Positions 1 through 6,376 of a stretch of DNA of 12,506 bases are shown piece by piece. The position numbers and the translations under genes were made by a program. The notes beneath the pieces were generated by a model, which saw nothing but the letters and a program-made list of their open reading frames with translations, was not told the origin of the DNA and did not search any database. The stretch covers positions 1-12,506 of the forward strand of contig SLFF01000218.1 in the NCBI GenBank assembly GCA_007124395.1. The letters are read 5' to 3'. Positions within the stretch are counted from its first letter, which is position 1, and each line of letters begins with the position of its first letter. Origin of the DNA: Thermomicrobiaceae bacterium. GTDB lineage: Bacteria > Chloroflexota > Chloroflexia > Thermomicrobiales > Thermomicrobiaceae.

Positions 1-10
1 CGTGACTGTT
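1..10 (+). repeat. Left terminal inverted repeat of the IS
   Basis: CGTGACTGTT is the exact reverse complement of 1241-1250. It may extend upstream of the window. Confidence 0.65.
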
Positions 11-39
11 CCATAGACGGTGGAAGGTGACGAAAACAG

Positions 40-90
40 ACCTCGCAGGGTATTGTGCTGGTGCTGAACCAAACCAAATACCCTGGAGGT
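40..90 (+). promoter_or_regulatory. Hairpin hiding the transposase ribosome-binding site
   Basis: Bases 40-54 pair with 77-90 as a 14-bp stem with one bulged base (G45) and a loop at 55-76. The stem contains ACCTC (40-44), C46 and AGGGTATT (47-54) on one side and AATACCCT (77-84), G85 and GAGGT (86-90) on the other. The Shine-Dalgarno GGAGG at 85-89 is completely inside the stem. RNA that enters the element from an outside promoter would contain the whole stem and be poorly translated. A shorter transcript starting inside the loop would leave the site open. This kind of protection is known from IS10 and IS50; here it is inferred from the pairing alone. Confidence 0.6.
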
Positions 91-97
91 CTTGACG

Positions 98-1180
98 ATG
101 ACAATACACCTGAAGTTGCCACACGTCCAATCTGAGCCGACGACCCGTCCCGGCGGCTGTCCGGCCTGTGGTCATTGGCATCTGCAGCGACACGGTACGG
201 CGCCGAAACCGATCCGTGACCAGCATCTCCGCCATGTGCGTGTGCATCGATATCGCTGTTGTCATTGCCGACACACCTTCCGGCACTATCCAGTTGGGGT
301 CACGGCCGCCGATCACTCTCAGCGACTGGTCGCGCTGCTGGCGGTACTCTGGGCGCTGGGACTGAGTCTGCGCCGCACCGCGCTGGTGCTTGAGGTGCTG
401 GGCATGGCGACCAGCTTTGTGAGTGTCTGGCGAGCGGTGCAATCGGTCGGAGCCAGCCTGCGTCGGACCTGCGTGGGAACGGTTGCCGTGCTGGGAGTGG
501 ATGGGACCGGTATGCGGCTGGCCGGAACCACGGTCGGCGTGGTCGTAGCAGTGGACACTGGCACGGGACAGGTACTCGATTTGGAACTGACCGATGAGCG
601 TGATCCGGCGGCCCTGCAGTCCTGGCTCCGGCCACTGGTCGAGTCGTACGGCATCGAGGTGCTGGTGACCGATGATCTGGGCAGCTATGCGGTGACCGCG
701 GAGCACCTGGACGTGGCGCGACAGGGATGTCGGTTTCACCTGGCACGCTGGGTCGGTCGCCGGTTGCATGAACTGGAGACAGGACTGGGACCGGAGTATC
801 GTCCGGTGCTGCAGCGGGTACGCGCGATACTGGATCGGGGAGAGGCGGATGGTGATCGCCAGTTGCTTGAATTGTGGCAGTCATTGCGTGCGGTCCCGCA
901 TCCACGGGACGGCCCCCGCTCAGCCGAGGTCAGACTCTGGCGACTGCTGGGGTGGCTCAGTGAGCGGTGGTCGAGTTACCGACTCTGTGCCCGACGTTCC
1001 GATGTGCCGGCCACCAACAACCGGAGTGAGCAGGCAATTGGGCGAATAAAGGTCCGCAGCCGGACCGTTCGCGGGTACAAAAGCGAGACCGGGCTGCTCA
1101 ACGCCAGTGCGCTGGCTGGGTTGGTCGGAACCGGACGGGATCTCGACTTCCAGTCCCTGATTGGCACCCCTGCACCGTAA
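98..1180 (+). CDS. Zinc-ribbon DDE transposase
   Basis: This 360-residue protein is the transposase of the surrounding IS. It starts with a Cys4 zinc ribbon (CPAC at about residues 21-24 and CCHC at 54-57), followed by a basic helical segment and an RNase H-like catalytic core. Likely catalytic acids are D135 (in LGVDGTG), D192 or D193 (VTDDLGSY) and E311 in the TNNRSEQA motif, which is followed by a basic stretch (GRIKVRSRTVRGYKS). A CRFH motif at about 211-214 recalls the C/H motif of IS256/MULE-type transposases. The ATG at 98 was chosen because GGAGG at 85-89 lies 8 bases before it; a TTG at 92 is only 2 bases from that site. The reading frame is intact, so the enzyme may be active. The layout recalls ISL3, IS66 and IS256 relatives, but no family is assigned. 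Confidence 0.85.
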   Translation: MTIHLKLPHVQSEPTTRPGGCPACGHWHLQRHGTAPKPIRDQHLRHVRVHRYRCCHCRHTFRHYPVGVTAADHSQRLVALLAVLWALGLSLRRTALVLEVLGMATSFVSVWRAVQSVGASLRRTCVGTVAVLGVDGTGMRLAGTTVGVVVAVDTGTGQVLDLELTDERDPAALQSWLRPLVESYGIEVLVTDDLGSYAVTAEHLDVARQGCRFHLARWVGRRLHELETGLGPEYRPVLQRVRAILDRGEADGDRQLLELWQSLRAVPHPRDGPRSAEVRLWRLLGWLSERWSSYRLCARRSDVPATNNRSEQAIGRIKVRSRTVRGYKSETGLLNASALAGLVGTGRDLDFQSLIGTPAP

Positions 1181-1240
1181 CCACACCGTCACGCCCCCGG
1201 CTCCGTTCACGCCTGCCTTTGATTCGCCAACTACCTCTGT

Positions 1241-1250
1241 AACAGTCACG
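1241..1250 (-). repeat. Right terminal inverted repeat of the IS
   Basis: AACAGTCACG mirrors bases 1-10 exactly and lies 60 bp after the transposase stop codon, a normal place for an IS right end. Confidence 0.65.
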
Positions 1251-1264
1251 CATCTGCAGCTCTT

Positions 1265-1294
1265 TTGACAGTACAGACCCAGCGCTGCTACCGT
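1265..1294 (+). promoter_or_regulatory. Candidate promoter of the solute-binding protein gene
   Basis: A perfect -35 box TTGACA (1265-1270) is followed after 18 bases by TACCGT (1289-1294), a weak -10 box. It lies just outside the IS right end and would give a 5' untranslated region of roughly 100 bases before the ATG at 1408. Confidence 0.45.
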
Positions 1295-1340
1295 GTACCT
1301 AACTGACGGAAACTCGACACATGGGAGAATGCGCGGGCAA

Positions 1341-1380
1341 GCAACCCGGGATTTTGCGATCTTTGCGTCCCGGCAGTTGC
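1341..1380 (+). promoter_or_regulatory. 5'-UTR hairpin before the solute-binding protein gene
   Basis: GCAACCCGGG (1341-1350) pairs with CCCGG (1369-1373) and GTTGC (1376-1380), a 10-bp stem with a 2-base CA bulge and an 18-base loop. The loop contains TTTGCG twice. The hairpin ends 17 bases before the Shine-Dalgarno AGGAGG, so it could affect mRNA stability or translation. No T-run follows, so it is not an intrinsic terminator. Confidence 0.4.
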
Positions 1381-1407
1381 TCACAGTTCTCTCTAGAGGA
1401 GGAAGAC

Positions 1408-3195
1408 ATGACCCGGGGCAATGGCGTTGAACGACTGTCGACACAGTTGACAGAACATCGAATGACACGACGCACGTTGCTGAAACGTGCCGCGGTTATC
1501 GGTGCCTCGACGCCGCTTCTCGCTGGGCTTCTGGCAGCCTGTGACGACGACTCAACCGATGATGCGGCCGACGACTCGGCCGTTGTTGAGGACGACGACG
1601 AAGTCGAACCAGCTGAAACTGCTGACGACGACGTAGACGAACCCGAGGATGACTCTGAAGAAGATGATGACGCCGAATCGGACGACGATGTCGAGCCTGA
1701 TGATGATTCCGAAGTTGGCGAGGGACAGCGCGGAGGCTCACTTAACGTCGCCCTGATCGGTGACCCGCCATCGATCGACATCCACCAGACCACCGCGGTA
1801 ACTGTCGGTTTCTTCGCCTGGCACATCTACGAACCTCTGTTCACCTGGGATGAAGACTTCGCCGTTACCCCTGAACTCGTCGATAACCACGAAGTCAGTG
1901 ACGACGGCATGCTCAACACCATTCAACTGCGTGAGAACATCACGTTCCACAACGGAGAAGAGATGACCTCCCACGACGTGGTCGCTTCAATCCAGCGCTG
2001 GAACGAGGCGGGAGGCGTCGGTGCGAGCCTCCTGGAAGCAATCGACAACATTGACGAGGTAGACGATCACACGATCGAGTTCGAGATGAATACGCCATTC
2101 GGAGCGTTTAGCACTATGCTGGCGCGCAGATACGGCGGTTGCGCAATCTATCCGGCATCCGTTATCGAAGAGTCATCAGAGTCCAGTCTCGATGATTACA
2201 TTGGTACTGGCCCGTATCAGCTCGTTGAATACACAGCTGATCAGCATGTACATGTTCAACGATTCGAGGATTACAACAGCCGAGAAGAAGAGCCATCCGG
2301 GTATGCTGGCCGTAAACACCAGTATCTCGACGAGATCTATTTCATTCCAGTTCCCAACGAGGCATCCCGCGCCGCTGGCCTTCAAGCCGGAGATTATGAC
2401 TATCTCGAATCCATGAGTCCCGATCAGTTCGAAGAACTCGAAGACGACCCGAACGTGGTCGCTGAAATGCTTCCCCCCGTCACCTGGCCCACGTTCGTGT
2501 TCAATACTCGCGAGGGAATTCTGGCTGACCAGACCATGCGCCAGGCGCTCCAAGCTGCGCTCGATCATGAAGAACTCATGACGGCCGGCTACGGGGAAGA
2601 TCGATTTCGACTGACATCCAGTGTTCTGCTCGAAGAGACCGCGTTCGCGACCTACGCCGGTGAAGAGAATTACAACATCAACGACCCGGATCTGGCCCGA
2701 GAACTGCTAGAAGAAGCTGGTTATGATGGGGAGCCGATTCGGTTCATCACCAGCCAGGAATATCAGTTTCTCTACAACATGGCGGCAGTGTGCACCCAGC
2801 AGCTTGAAGACGTCGGTGTGAACGTCGACCTGCAGGTTTATGACTGGGCAACACTGATCGAAACCCGAGGTGACGAAGATGCCTGGGACATATTTACCAC
2901 CTTCATTTCTTTCGCCCCGGACCCGTTGGTGAGTACATTTGTCGCAACCACATCATGGCCCGGGTGGTGGGATACCGAAGAGAAGGTCGAACTGGTTTCG
3001 CAGATCGAACAGGAGACTGACTTCGATGTTCGCTTCGAAGCCTGGGAACAACTCCAGGAGCTGTTCTATGAGCAAGTTCCCATGATCAAGCTCGGGGATG
3101 ACATGGACTTCAATGCTCGTTCACCACGACTCCAGGGTTTTGAGCCGATCACACAGCTTGGTGTCGCGTTCTGGAACATGTGGGTCGAAGACTAG
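1408..3195 (+). CDS. Tat-type lipoprotein, peptide-family ABC solute-binding protein
   Basis: This 595-residue protein belongs to the extracellular solute-binding protein family 5 (DppA/OppA/NikA-like), which captures peptides, nickel or other solutes for an ABC importer. The N-terminus carries a twin-arginine signal (TRRTLLKR at about 20-27), a hydrophobic stretch and a lipobox LAAC with the lipid-bearing Cys at 45, so it should be exported folded and anchored to the membrane. Residues 46-105 form a linker with 37 Asp/Glu out of 60. The binding domain starts at about 109 (GGSLNVAL) and has the family hallmarks: NTIQLRENITFHNGEEMTSHDVV, then GTGPYQLVEY and MRQALQAALDHEEL. The ATG at 1408 has AGGAGG at 1397-1402, 5 bases upstream; the frame is also open from an ATG at 1321, which has no such site. 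No importer partner gene is within the window, so the substrate is unknown. Confidence 0.9.
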   Translation: MTRGNGVERLSTQLTEHRMTRRTLLKRAAVIGASTPLLAGLLAACDDDSTDDAADDSAVVEDDDEVEPAETADDDVDEPEDDSEEDDDAESDDDVEPDDDSEVGEGQRGGSLNVALIGDPPSIDIHQTTAVTVGFFAWHIYEPLFTWDEDFAVTPELVDNHEVSDDGMLNTIQLRENITFHNGEEMTSHDVVASIQRWNEAGGVGASLLEAIDNIDEVDDHTIEFEMNTPFGAFSTMLARRYGGCAIYPASVIEESSESSLDDYIGTGPYQLVEYTADQHVHVQRFEDYNSREEEPSGYAGRKHQYLDEIYFIPVPNEASRAAGLQAGDYDYLESMSPDQFEELEDDPNVVAEMLPPVTWPTFVFNTREGILADQTMRQALQAALDHEELMTAGYGEDRFRLTSSVLLEETAFATYAGEENYNINDPDLARELLEEAGYDGEPIRFITSQEYQFLYNMAAVCTQQLEDVGVNVDLQVYDWATLIETRGDEDAWDIFTTFISFAPDPLVSTFVATTSWPGWWDTEEKVELVSQIEQETDFDVRFEAWEQLQELFYEQVPMIKLGDDMDFNARSPRLQGFEPITQLGVAFWNMWVED

Positions 3196-3261
3196 ATTCG
3201 ATACGCCAACGAACACATCATCGTGACGGTTCAGCAGCGAATCGTTGTCTAGTGAACGGCA

Positions 3262-3289
3262 ACCGGCCAGGTCGATTGACCTGGCCGGT
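3262..3289. terminator. Strong hairpin between convergent genes
   Basis: ACCGGCCAGGTC (3262-3273) and GACCTGGCCGGT (3278-3289) form a perfect 12-bp GC-rich stem with a 4-base loop GATT. It lies 66 bases after the solute-binding protein stop and 46 bases beyond the stop of the convergent hydrolase gene, so it could end transcription from both sides. There is no T-run on either strand, so efficiency as an intrinsic terminator is uncertain. Confidence 0.6.
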
Positions 3290-3335
3290 CTCCACGATAG
3301 AACTCCCTGCCCCCAGACAACTTCATTCGAGGTCG

Positions 3336-4163
3336 CTACGTGATCGGGTTCTTACTGAAGAATTCCCCAAGAACCCTGGCCGACCCCGTCGGGTTCATCT
3401 CCAGCATGAAGTGAGTCGAATCCGGCAGAACGACATTCTCGGCCTGAGGGAACCAATCCTTCATCAGTTCATGGGTCTCGTGGAAGTACGGCCGACTACG
3501 CTCGCCAGTGACATTGAGTACCGGACAGGCAATCCTGGCGGCGTGTTCGGCAGTGAACTCCCAGGAATTCATCGCCGGTGAGTCGTTCTCAAGGATCACG
3601 TCCAGCTCATCCATCAGTCGCTCGCGCCATCCTGGTGGCAAAGAGGATGAGAGCTCTGCCTCGTAATTCGGTCCGGCAAGCTCCGCGAGGAACGCGTGTA
3701 CCGCTCCGGCTCTATCATTTTCCTGGTAGCGGGTTTCCACAACGCCGAGCGCGTCCACAACATCCGGATACTTCCCGAGGATATGAGGAATTCCGGGCTC
3801 CAGCAGCGCGAGCGACTGAACACTCTCCGGGTAGTCGTGGGCATACTGAAGGGCGATCGCGCCACCAAGCGACAGCCCCCCAACGTGCATCCGCTCGATG
3901 CCGAGTTGGTCGACGACCTTCTTCGCCTGGGCAGCTATCCCTTCAATGGTAGACGGACCGGGATTTCCACCACTTATGGCATAGCCCGCCCGCTGGAAAT
4001 GAATCAAACGGAAATTCTCCGTCAGTGCTGGCTCCTGGATAACCGCGAGGCACTCGTCTCCGGATCCACCATGAAGGAAGAGGATCGGATCACCGGCCCC
4101 GACATCCCACAACGCCAGCTGAGCCCCGTCGATAGTGACCCGTTGCATGGAATCGACAACCAT
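3336..4163 (-). CDS. Alpha/beta-fold hydrolase
   Basis: This 275-residue protein has the size and motifs of a single-domain alpha/beta hydrolase, probably cytoplasmic (no signal peptide). Visible motifs are the oxyanion-hole HGG (31-33), the nucleophile elbow GLSLG with Ser98, and the catalytic His251 in DSTHFMLEMNP. The acid after the seventh strand is Glu221 (VTGERSRP) rather than the usual Asp; Glu122 after strand six (LALLEPG) is another candidate, a position used by haloalkane dehalogenases. A helical cap lies at about 125-200. The family covers esterases, peptidases, dehalogenases and lactonases, and the substrate cannot be named. The ATG at 4163 has GGAG 8 bases upstream. The gene is transcribed alone, divergent from the exporter cluster and convergent with the solute-binding protein gene. 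Confidence 0.85.
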   Translation of the reverse strand: MVVDSMQRVTIDGAQLALWDVGAGDPILFLHGGSGDECLAVIQEPALTENFRLIHFQRAGYAISGGNPGPSTIEGIAAQAKKVVDQLGIERMHVGGLSLGGAIALQYAHDYPESVQSLALLEPGIPHILGKYPDVVDALGVVETRYQENDRAGAVHAFLAELAGPNYEAELSSSLPPGWRERLMDELDVILENDSPAMNSWEFTAEHAARIACPVLNVTGERSRPYFHETHELMKDWFPQAENVVLPDSTHFMLEMNPTGSARVLGEFFSKNPIT

Positions 4164-4205
4164 ATTGCCCGCTCCATTTCACATGTACAACGACTGACTA
4201 TGCCT

Positions 4206-4234
4206 ATTTTGTGAGAAATACGCTCTTCTGTCAA
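4206..4234 (-). promoter_or_regulatory. Candidate promoter of the hydrolase gene
   Basis: Read on the minus strand, a perfect TTGACA (4234-4229) is followed after 17 bases by CAAAAT (4211-4206), 4 of 6 matches to the -10 consensus. It gives a leader of about 35 bases before the start at 4163. The 11-bp dyad GTCA-AGA-TGAC (4230-4240) overlaps the -35 box and could be an operator. Confidence 0.5.
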
Positions 4235-4258
4235 GATGACTGGACAACTCCAAAACGA

Positions 4259-4287
4259 TTGACAAACCGGCAGAATGGCCCTACAAT
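4259..4287 (+). promoter_or_regulatory. Promoter of the exporter/GNAT cluster
   Basis: TTGACA (4259-4264), a 17-base spacer and TACAAT (4282-4287, 5 of 6 to consensus) make a near-ideal sigma-70-type promoter. The expected start is near 4294, about 305 bases before the first cluster gene. The strong promoter and the long leader together suggest control after initiation. Confidence 0.7.
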
Positions 4288-4352
4288 GGGCCGTGCTGCA
4301 GAAAAATCTGCGCTCAGTTACTTGCACGATACTCTTCCGAGAGGCCGGACAG

Positions 4353-4490
4353 ATGATGTCCAACGTGAGCGATAGCATCATCACCATGGTGAGCACCAGC
4401 GGTAGCGGTGTTGATCTGGTTCGCCTGCGCATGCCAGGCGGTGGTGCAGCCGCACGCGGGATCAGTCTGCCCGGAAGTGGAGATCGTTGA
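4353..4490 (+). CDS. Possible 45-residue leader peptide (uORF)
   Basis: An ORF starting ATGATG at 4353 encodes about 45 residues beginning MMSNVSDSIITMV, with a Gly/Ser-rich middle and an end like PGGGAAARGISLPGSGDR. GAGG (4341-4344) lies 8 bases before the ATG, a plausible ribosome-binding site. It sits between the promoter and the terminator of the exporter leader, where a regulatory leader peptide would be expected. The two start codons lie inside the 7-bp stem 4352-4358/4376-4382, so initiation may itself be controlled. No family is recognised. It may instead be untranslated aptamer RNA, or less likely a small exported peptide using the adjacent transporter. Confidence 0.3.
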   Translation: MMSNVSDSIITMVSTSGSGVDLVRLRMPGGGAAARGISLPGSGDR

Positions 4491-4527
4491 CAAGCTAACG
4501 AACTAGCCAGTCAGAAAACGATTACCC

Positions 4528-4570
4528 ACCGTGGGCAGCGAGTCTCAACAGACCCGTTCCACGGTTTTTT
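4528..4570 (+). terminator. Intrinsic terminator directly upstream of the ABC ATPase gene
   Basis: ACCGTGG (4528-4534) pairs with CCACGGT (4559-4565), with an inner GTCT/AGAC stem (4542-4545/4550-4553), followed by a run of six T (4565-4570). It lies before the first cluster gene rather than after a gene, 28 bases ahead of the ATG, as in transcription attenuators. Confidence 0.65.
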
Positions 4571-4598
4571 GTGTTCGGAAAACAGGAGTTGATAGACG

Positions 4599-5489
4599 AT
4601 GCGAACGATGGATCCGCCCAATATAACGCCAATCGATGACCCGGTGATCAGATCGATCGACCCGGCCAGTGACGCAATGGTCGTCGATCATCTGACCAAG
4701 ACGTTCGTCCGCAAGACACTGATTACCCGGAAGACGCTGCAGACGATCCATGCCGTGGAAGATGTGAGCTTCCGGATTCGTCGCAACGAGATCTTCGGAG
4801 TTCTCGGGGCCAACGGATCAGGAAAATCGACACTCATCCGGATGATGTCGACGCTCATCACGCCGGATGCAGGCTCGATCTCGATCTTCGGTTATGACGT
4901 CCACAAGGATGAAGCGATCGTCAAGCGACTGATCAACCGGGTGTCTGTCGAAGCATCCTTCTTCAAGAAACTCTCGGCGATGGAAAACCTGCTCTACTCA
5001 TCCCGGCTCTACGGAAGATCTGGAAAGTCGCTCCGGCGGGACATCGTAGAGATCCTGAGCGCGCTCGGCATCTCACCCGACCGGATTGATGCGCCGCTGG
5101 AGCAACTCTCCCGCGGAATGCAGCAAAAAGTGGCGATCGCTCGAGCGTTCCTGACTTCGCCAGTGATGTTGCTGCTGGACGAGCCCACAACCGGACTCGA
5201 TCCGCGATCGAAAAAGGACGTGCAGCACTTCGTCAACCGACTGCGCGATGAGCACGACGCGACGATATTGCTCTGCACGCACGACATGGACGAAGCCGAG
5301 AAGCTCTGTGACCGGATCGCGGTGATCGATAACGGCCGGATGATCGAGCTGGATACCGCGCAGAATCTCAGGACACGAGTCGGGCTGGAAATCGGAAACC
5401 CGGCAGCCACGCTCGAGGATGTGTTCATCCATCTGACCGGACGAAGCATCGAAGAACTGGAAATCCCGGCAGAGGAGATTGTGGCCTGA
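4599..5489 (+). CDS. ABC-2 type exporter, ATP-binding protein
   Basis: This 296-residue protein is the ATPase of an ABC exporter. Motifs in order are Walker A GANGSGKST (70-78), the Q-loop region VSVEASFF (115-122), the signature LSRGMQQ (170-176), Walker B VMLLLDEP (189-196), the D-loop GLD (199-201) and the switch THD with His228. At the Q-loop position the expected Gln appears to be Glu118. The roughly 25-residue N-terminal extension before the domain and the C-terminal LEDVFIHLTGR (272-282) are typical of drug- or lipid-type ABC-2 ATPases. AGGAG (4584-4588) lies 10 bases before the ATG at 4599; an ATG at 4608 is an alternative. The permease gene follows 30 bases after the stop. The protein works at the inner face of the membrane; the substrate is unknown. 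Confidence 0.92.
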   Translation: MRTMDPPNITPIDDPVIRSIDPASDAMVVDHLTKTFVRKTLITRKTLQTIHAVEDVSFRIRRNEIFGVLGANGSGKSTLIRMMSTLITPDAGSISIFGYDVHKDEAIVKRLINRVSVEASFFKKLSAMENLLYSSRLYGRSGKSLRRDIVEILSALGISPDRIDAPLEQLSRGMQQKVAIARAFLTSPVMLLLDEPTTGLDPRSKKDVQHFVNRLRDEHDATILLCTHDMDEAEKLCDRIAVIDNGRMIELDTAQNLRTRVGLEIGNPAATLEDVFIHLTGRSIEELEIPAEEIVA

Positions 5490-5519
5490 TGGCAATTAAC
5501 TTTGAAACGAGGCAGATGA

Positions 5520-6371
5520 ATGGGAACAGCATTCGATCCATCACCCAGGCCCAATCCTATTGGTGGGGTTGGGCTAAGCAGACAGATGCAGGCCTCCTGG
5601 GCCTTCGTGGAGCGGAACTTCTTTCTGGTTCGGCGCTACTGGGGCTGGGAGATCGCCTTCATTATCTACAACATCACGACGTCGCTAAGCATCGTGTACA
5701 TCGGAAAGGCTCAGCAAATCGAAGGGCAGGATCTGATCCTGTATCTCGGAATCGGCACGCTGGTCTGGTCGTACCTGCACGCAGTTTTCACCAACATCAG
5801 CGAGATGATCTCGTGGGAACGCTGGGAGGGGACGATCGAGTACACGATGATGGCGCCGATCTCCCGACTGACGCATATGCTCGGGGTCTCGCTATTCAGC
5901 ATTCTCTACGGACTGGTGCGATCAGTGATTCTGTTCTTCGTACTGGCGATGTTCTTCGACATCAATCTGAGCAACGCCAATCTCGTGGGGGCACTGACGC
6001 TGATGCTGGTTGGCAGTCTGAGCTTCGTAGGAGTCGGAATCATGGCCGCGGTGCTGCCACTGCTCTTCACGGAGCGGGGCGAGGCGATGACATTCATCAT
6101 CTCATCGGTATTGCTCCTGGTGTCCGGTGTCTACTACCCGATCGATGTCCTGCCTGGCTGGATGCAGATGATCGGACAATTCTCCCCGGCAACCTACGTA
6201 CTGGAGGGTATGCGAGCAACGATTCTGGAAGGTGAAGCGACATCAAATCTCTGGCAGTTTCTGATACCGATGATGATCATCGGCCTGTTGACGATCCCGA
6301 TGGGTATGTTCGTCTTCAACACAGTAGAGAAGTTTGCGAAACGAACCGGACGACTAAAGCGAAGTGGGTAG
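5520..6371 (+). CDS. ABC-2 type exporter, permease
   Basis: This 283-residue membrane protein is the partner of the preceding ATPase. It has about six hydrophobic segments (roughly 44-62, 72-92, 118-147, 153-180, 190-207 and 245-268). It shows the ABC-2 hallmarks WERWEGTIEYTMMAPISR (99-116) between segments two and three, and SGVYYPIDVLPGWMQ (202-216) followed by SPATYVLEGMR before the last one. The ATG at 5520 was chosen because GAGG (5509-5512) lies 7 bases upstream; no membrane protein is encoded by the other frame open across this region. It probably works as a homodimer with two ATPase subunits to export a compound or place a lipid or polymer across the membrane. Relatives include daunorubicin-type and polysaccharide exporters, but the cargo cannot be read here. 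Confidence 0.9.
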   Translation: MGTAFDPSPRPNPIGGVGLSRQMQASWAFVERNFFLVRRYWGWEIAFIIYNITTSLSIVYIGKAQQIEGQDLILYLGIGTLVWSYLHAVFTNISEMISWERWEGTIEYTMMAPISRLTHMLGVSLFSILYGLVRSVILFFVLAMFFDINLSNANLVGALTLMLVGSLSFVGVGIMAAVLPLLFTERGEAMTFIISSVLLLVSGVYYPIDVLPGWMQMIGQFSPATYVLEGMRATILEGEATSNLWQFLIPMMIIGLLTIPMGMFVFNTVEKFAKRTGRLKRSG

Positions 6372-6376
6372 AGGAC

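Larger units (their letters stand above)
1..1250 (+). mobile_element. Insertion sequence with one zinc-ribbon DDE transposase gene
   Basis: The element is bounded by a perfect 10-bp inverted repeat, CGTGACTGTT at 1-10 and AACAGTCACG at 1241-1250, and carries a single transposase gene that fills most of it. Beyond the 10 bp the ends match only weakly (about 5 of the next 10 positions). The left repeat is the first base of the window, so the true left end could lie outside, and a target-site duplication cannot be tested. The size (about 1.25 kb) and the one-gene layout fit an ordinary autonomous IS. The family was not recognised with confidence. The right end lies about 15 bp before the -35 box of the next gene, so the IS sits immediately upstream of that promoter without visibly breaking it. 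Confidence 0.75.
4294..4598 (+). promoter_or_regulatory. Long structured leader with attenuator-like layout
   Basis: The 305-base stretch between the promoter and the ATPase start contains several stems: GCAGA/TCTGC (4298-4302/4307-4311), GATGATG/CATCATC (4352-4358/4376-4382), CGCCTG/CAGGCG (4422-4427/4435-4440) and CGGG/CCCG (4457-4460/4470-4473). It ends in an intrinsic terminator at 4528-4570. CGGTGG at 4439-4444 is complementary to CCACCG at 4526-4531 and overlaps the terminator's left arm, so it may be an antiterminator. This is the layout of a riboswitch or a uORF-dependent attenuator. No known riboswitch class (T-box, TPP, SAM, cobalamin, guanidine, yybP) was recognised. Confidence 0.5.

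Noticed and set aside
1299..1826. Minus-strand Ser-rich frame of 175 codons
   Set aside because: It is the antisense image of the Asp/Glu-rich linker (GAC/GAT codons read as Ser/Val) and shows no start signal or domain.
3578..4214. Plus-strand frames opposite the hydrolase gene
   Set aside because: They are low-similarity, Arg/Pro-rich products with no ribosome-binding sites, and the minus strand encodes an evident hydrolase.
4400..4560. Resemblance to T-box or TPP riboswitch motifs (GGTGGTGCAGCCGC, TTGATCTGG...CCAGGCG)
   Set aside because: The T-box antiterminator consensus and the TPP GCTGAGA and ACCC...GAACCTGATC segments are missing, so the similarity is short and probably chance.
5489..6235. 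Open frame of 248 codons overlapping the permease, starting at the ATPase stop (ATGA)
   Set aside because: Its product has no membrane segments or family motifs, while the overlapping frame from 5520 is a clear ABC-2 permease with its own ribosome-binding site.
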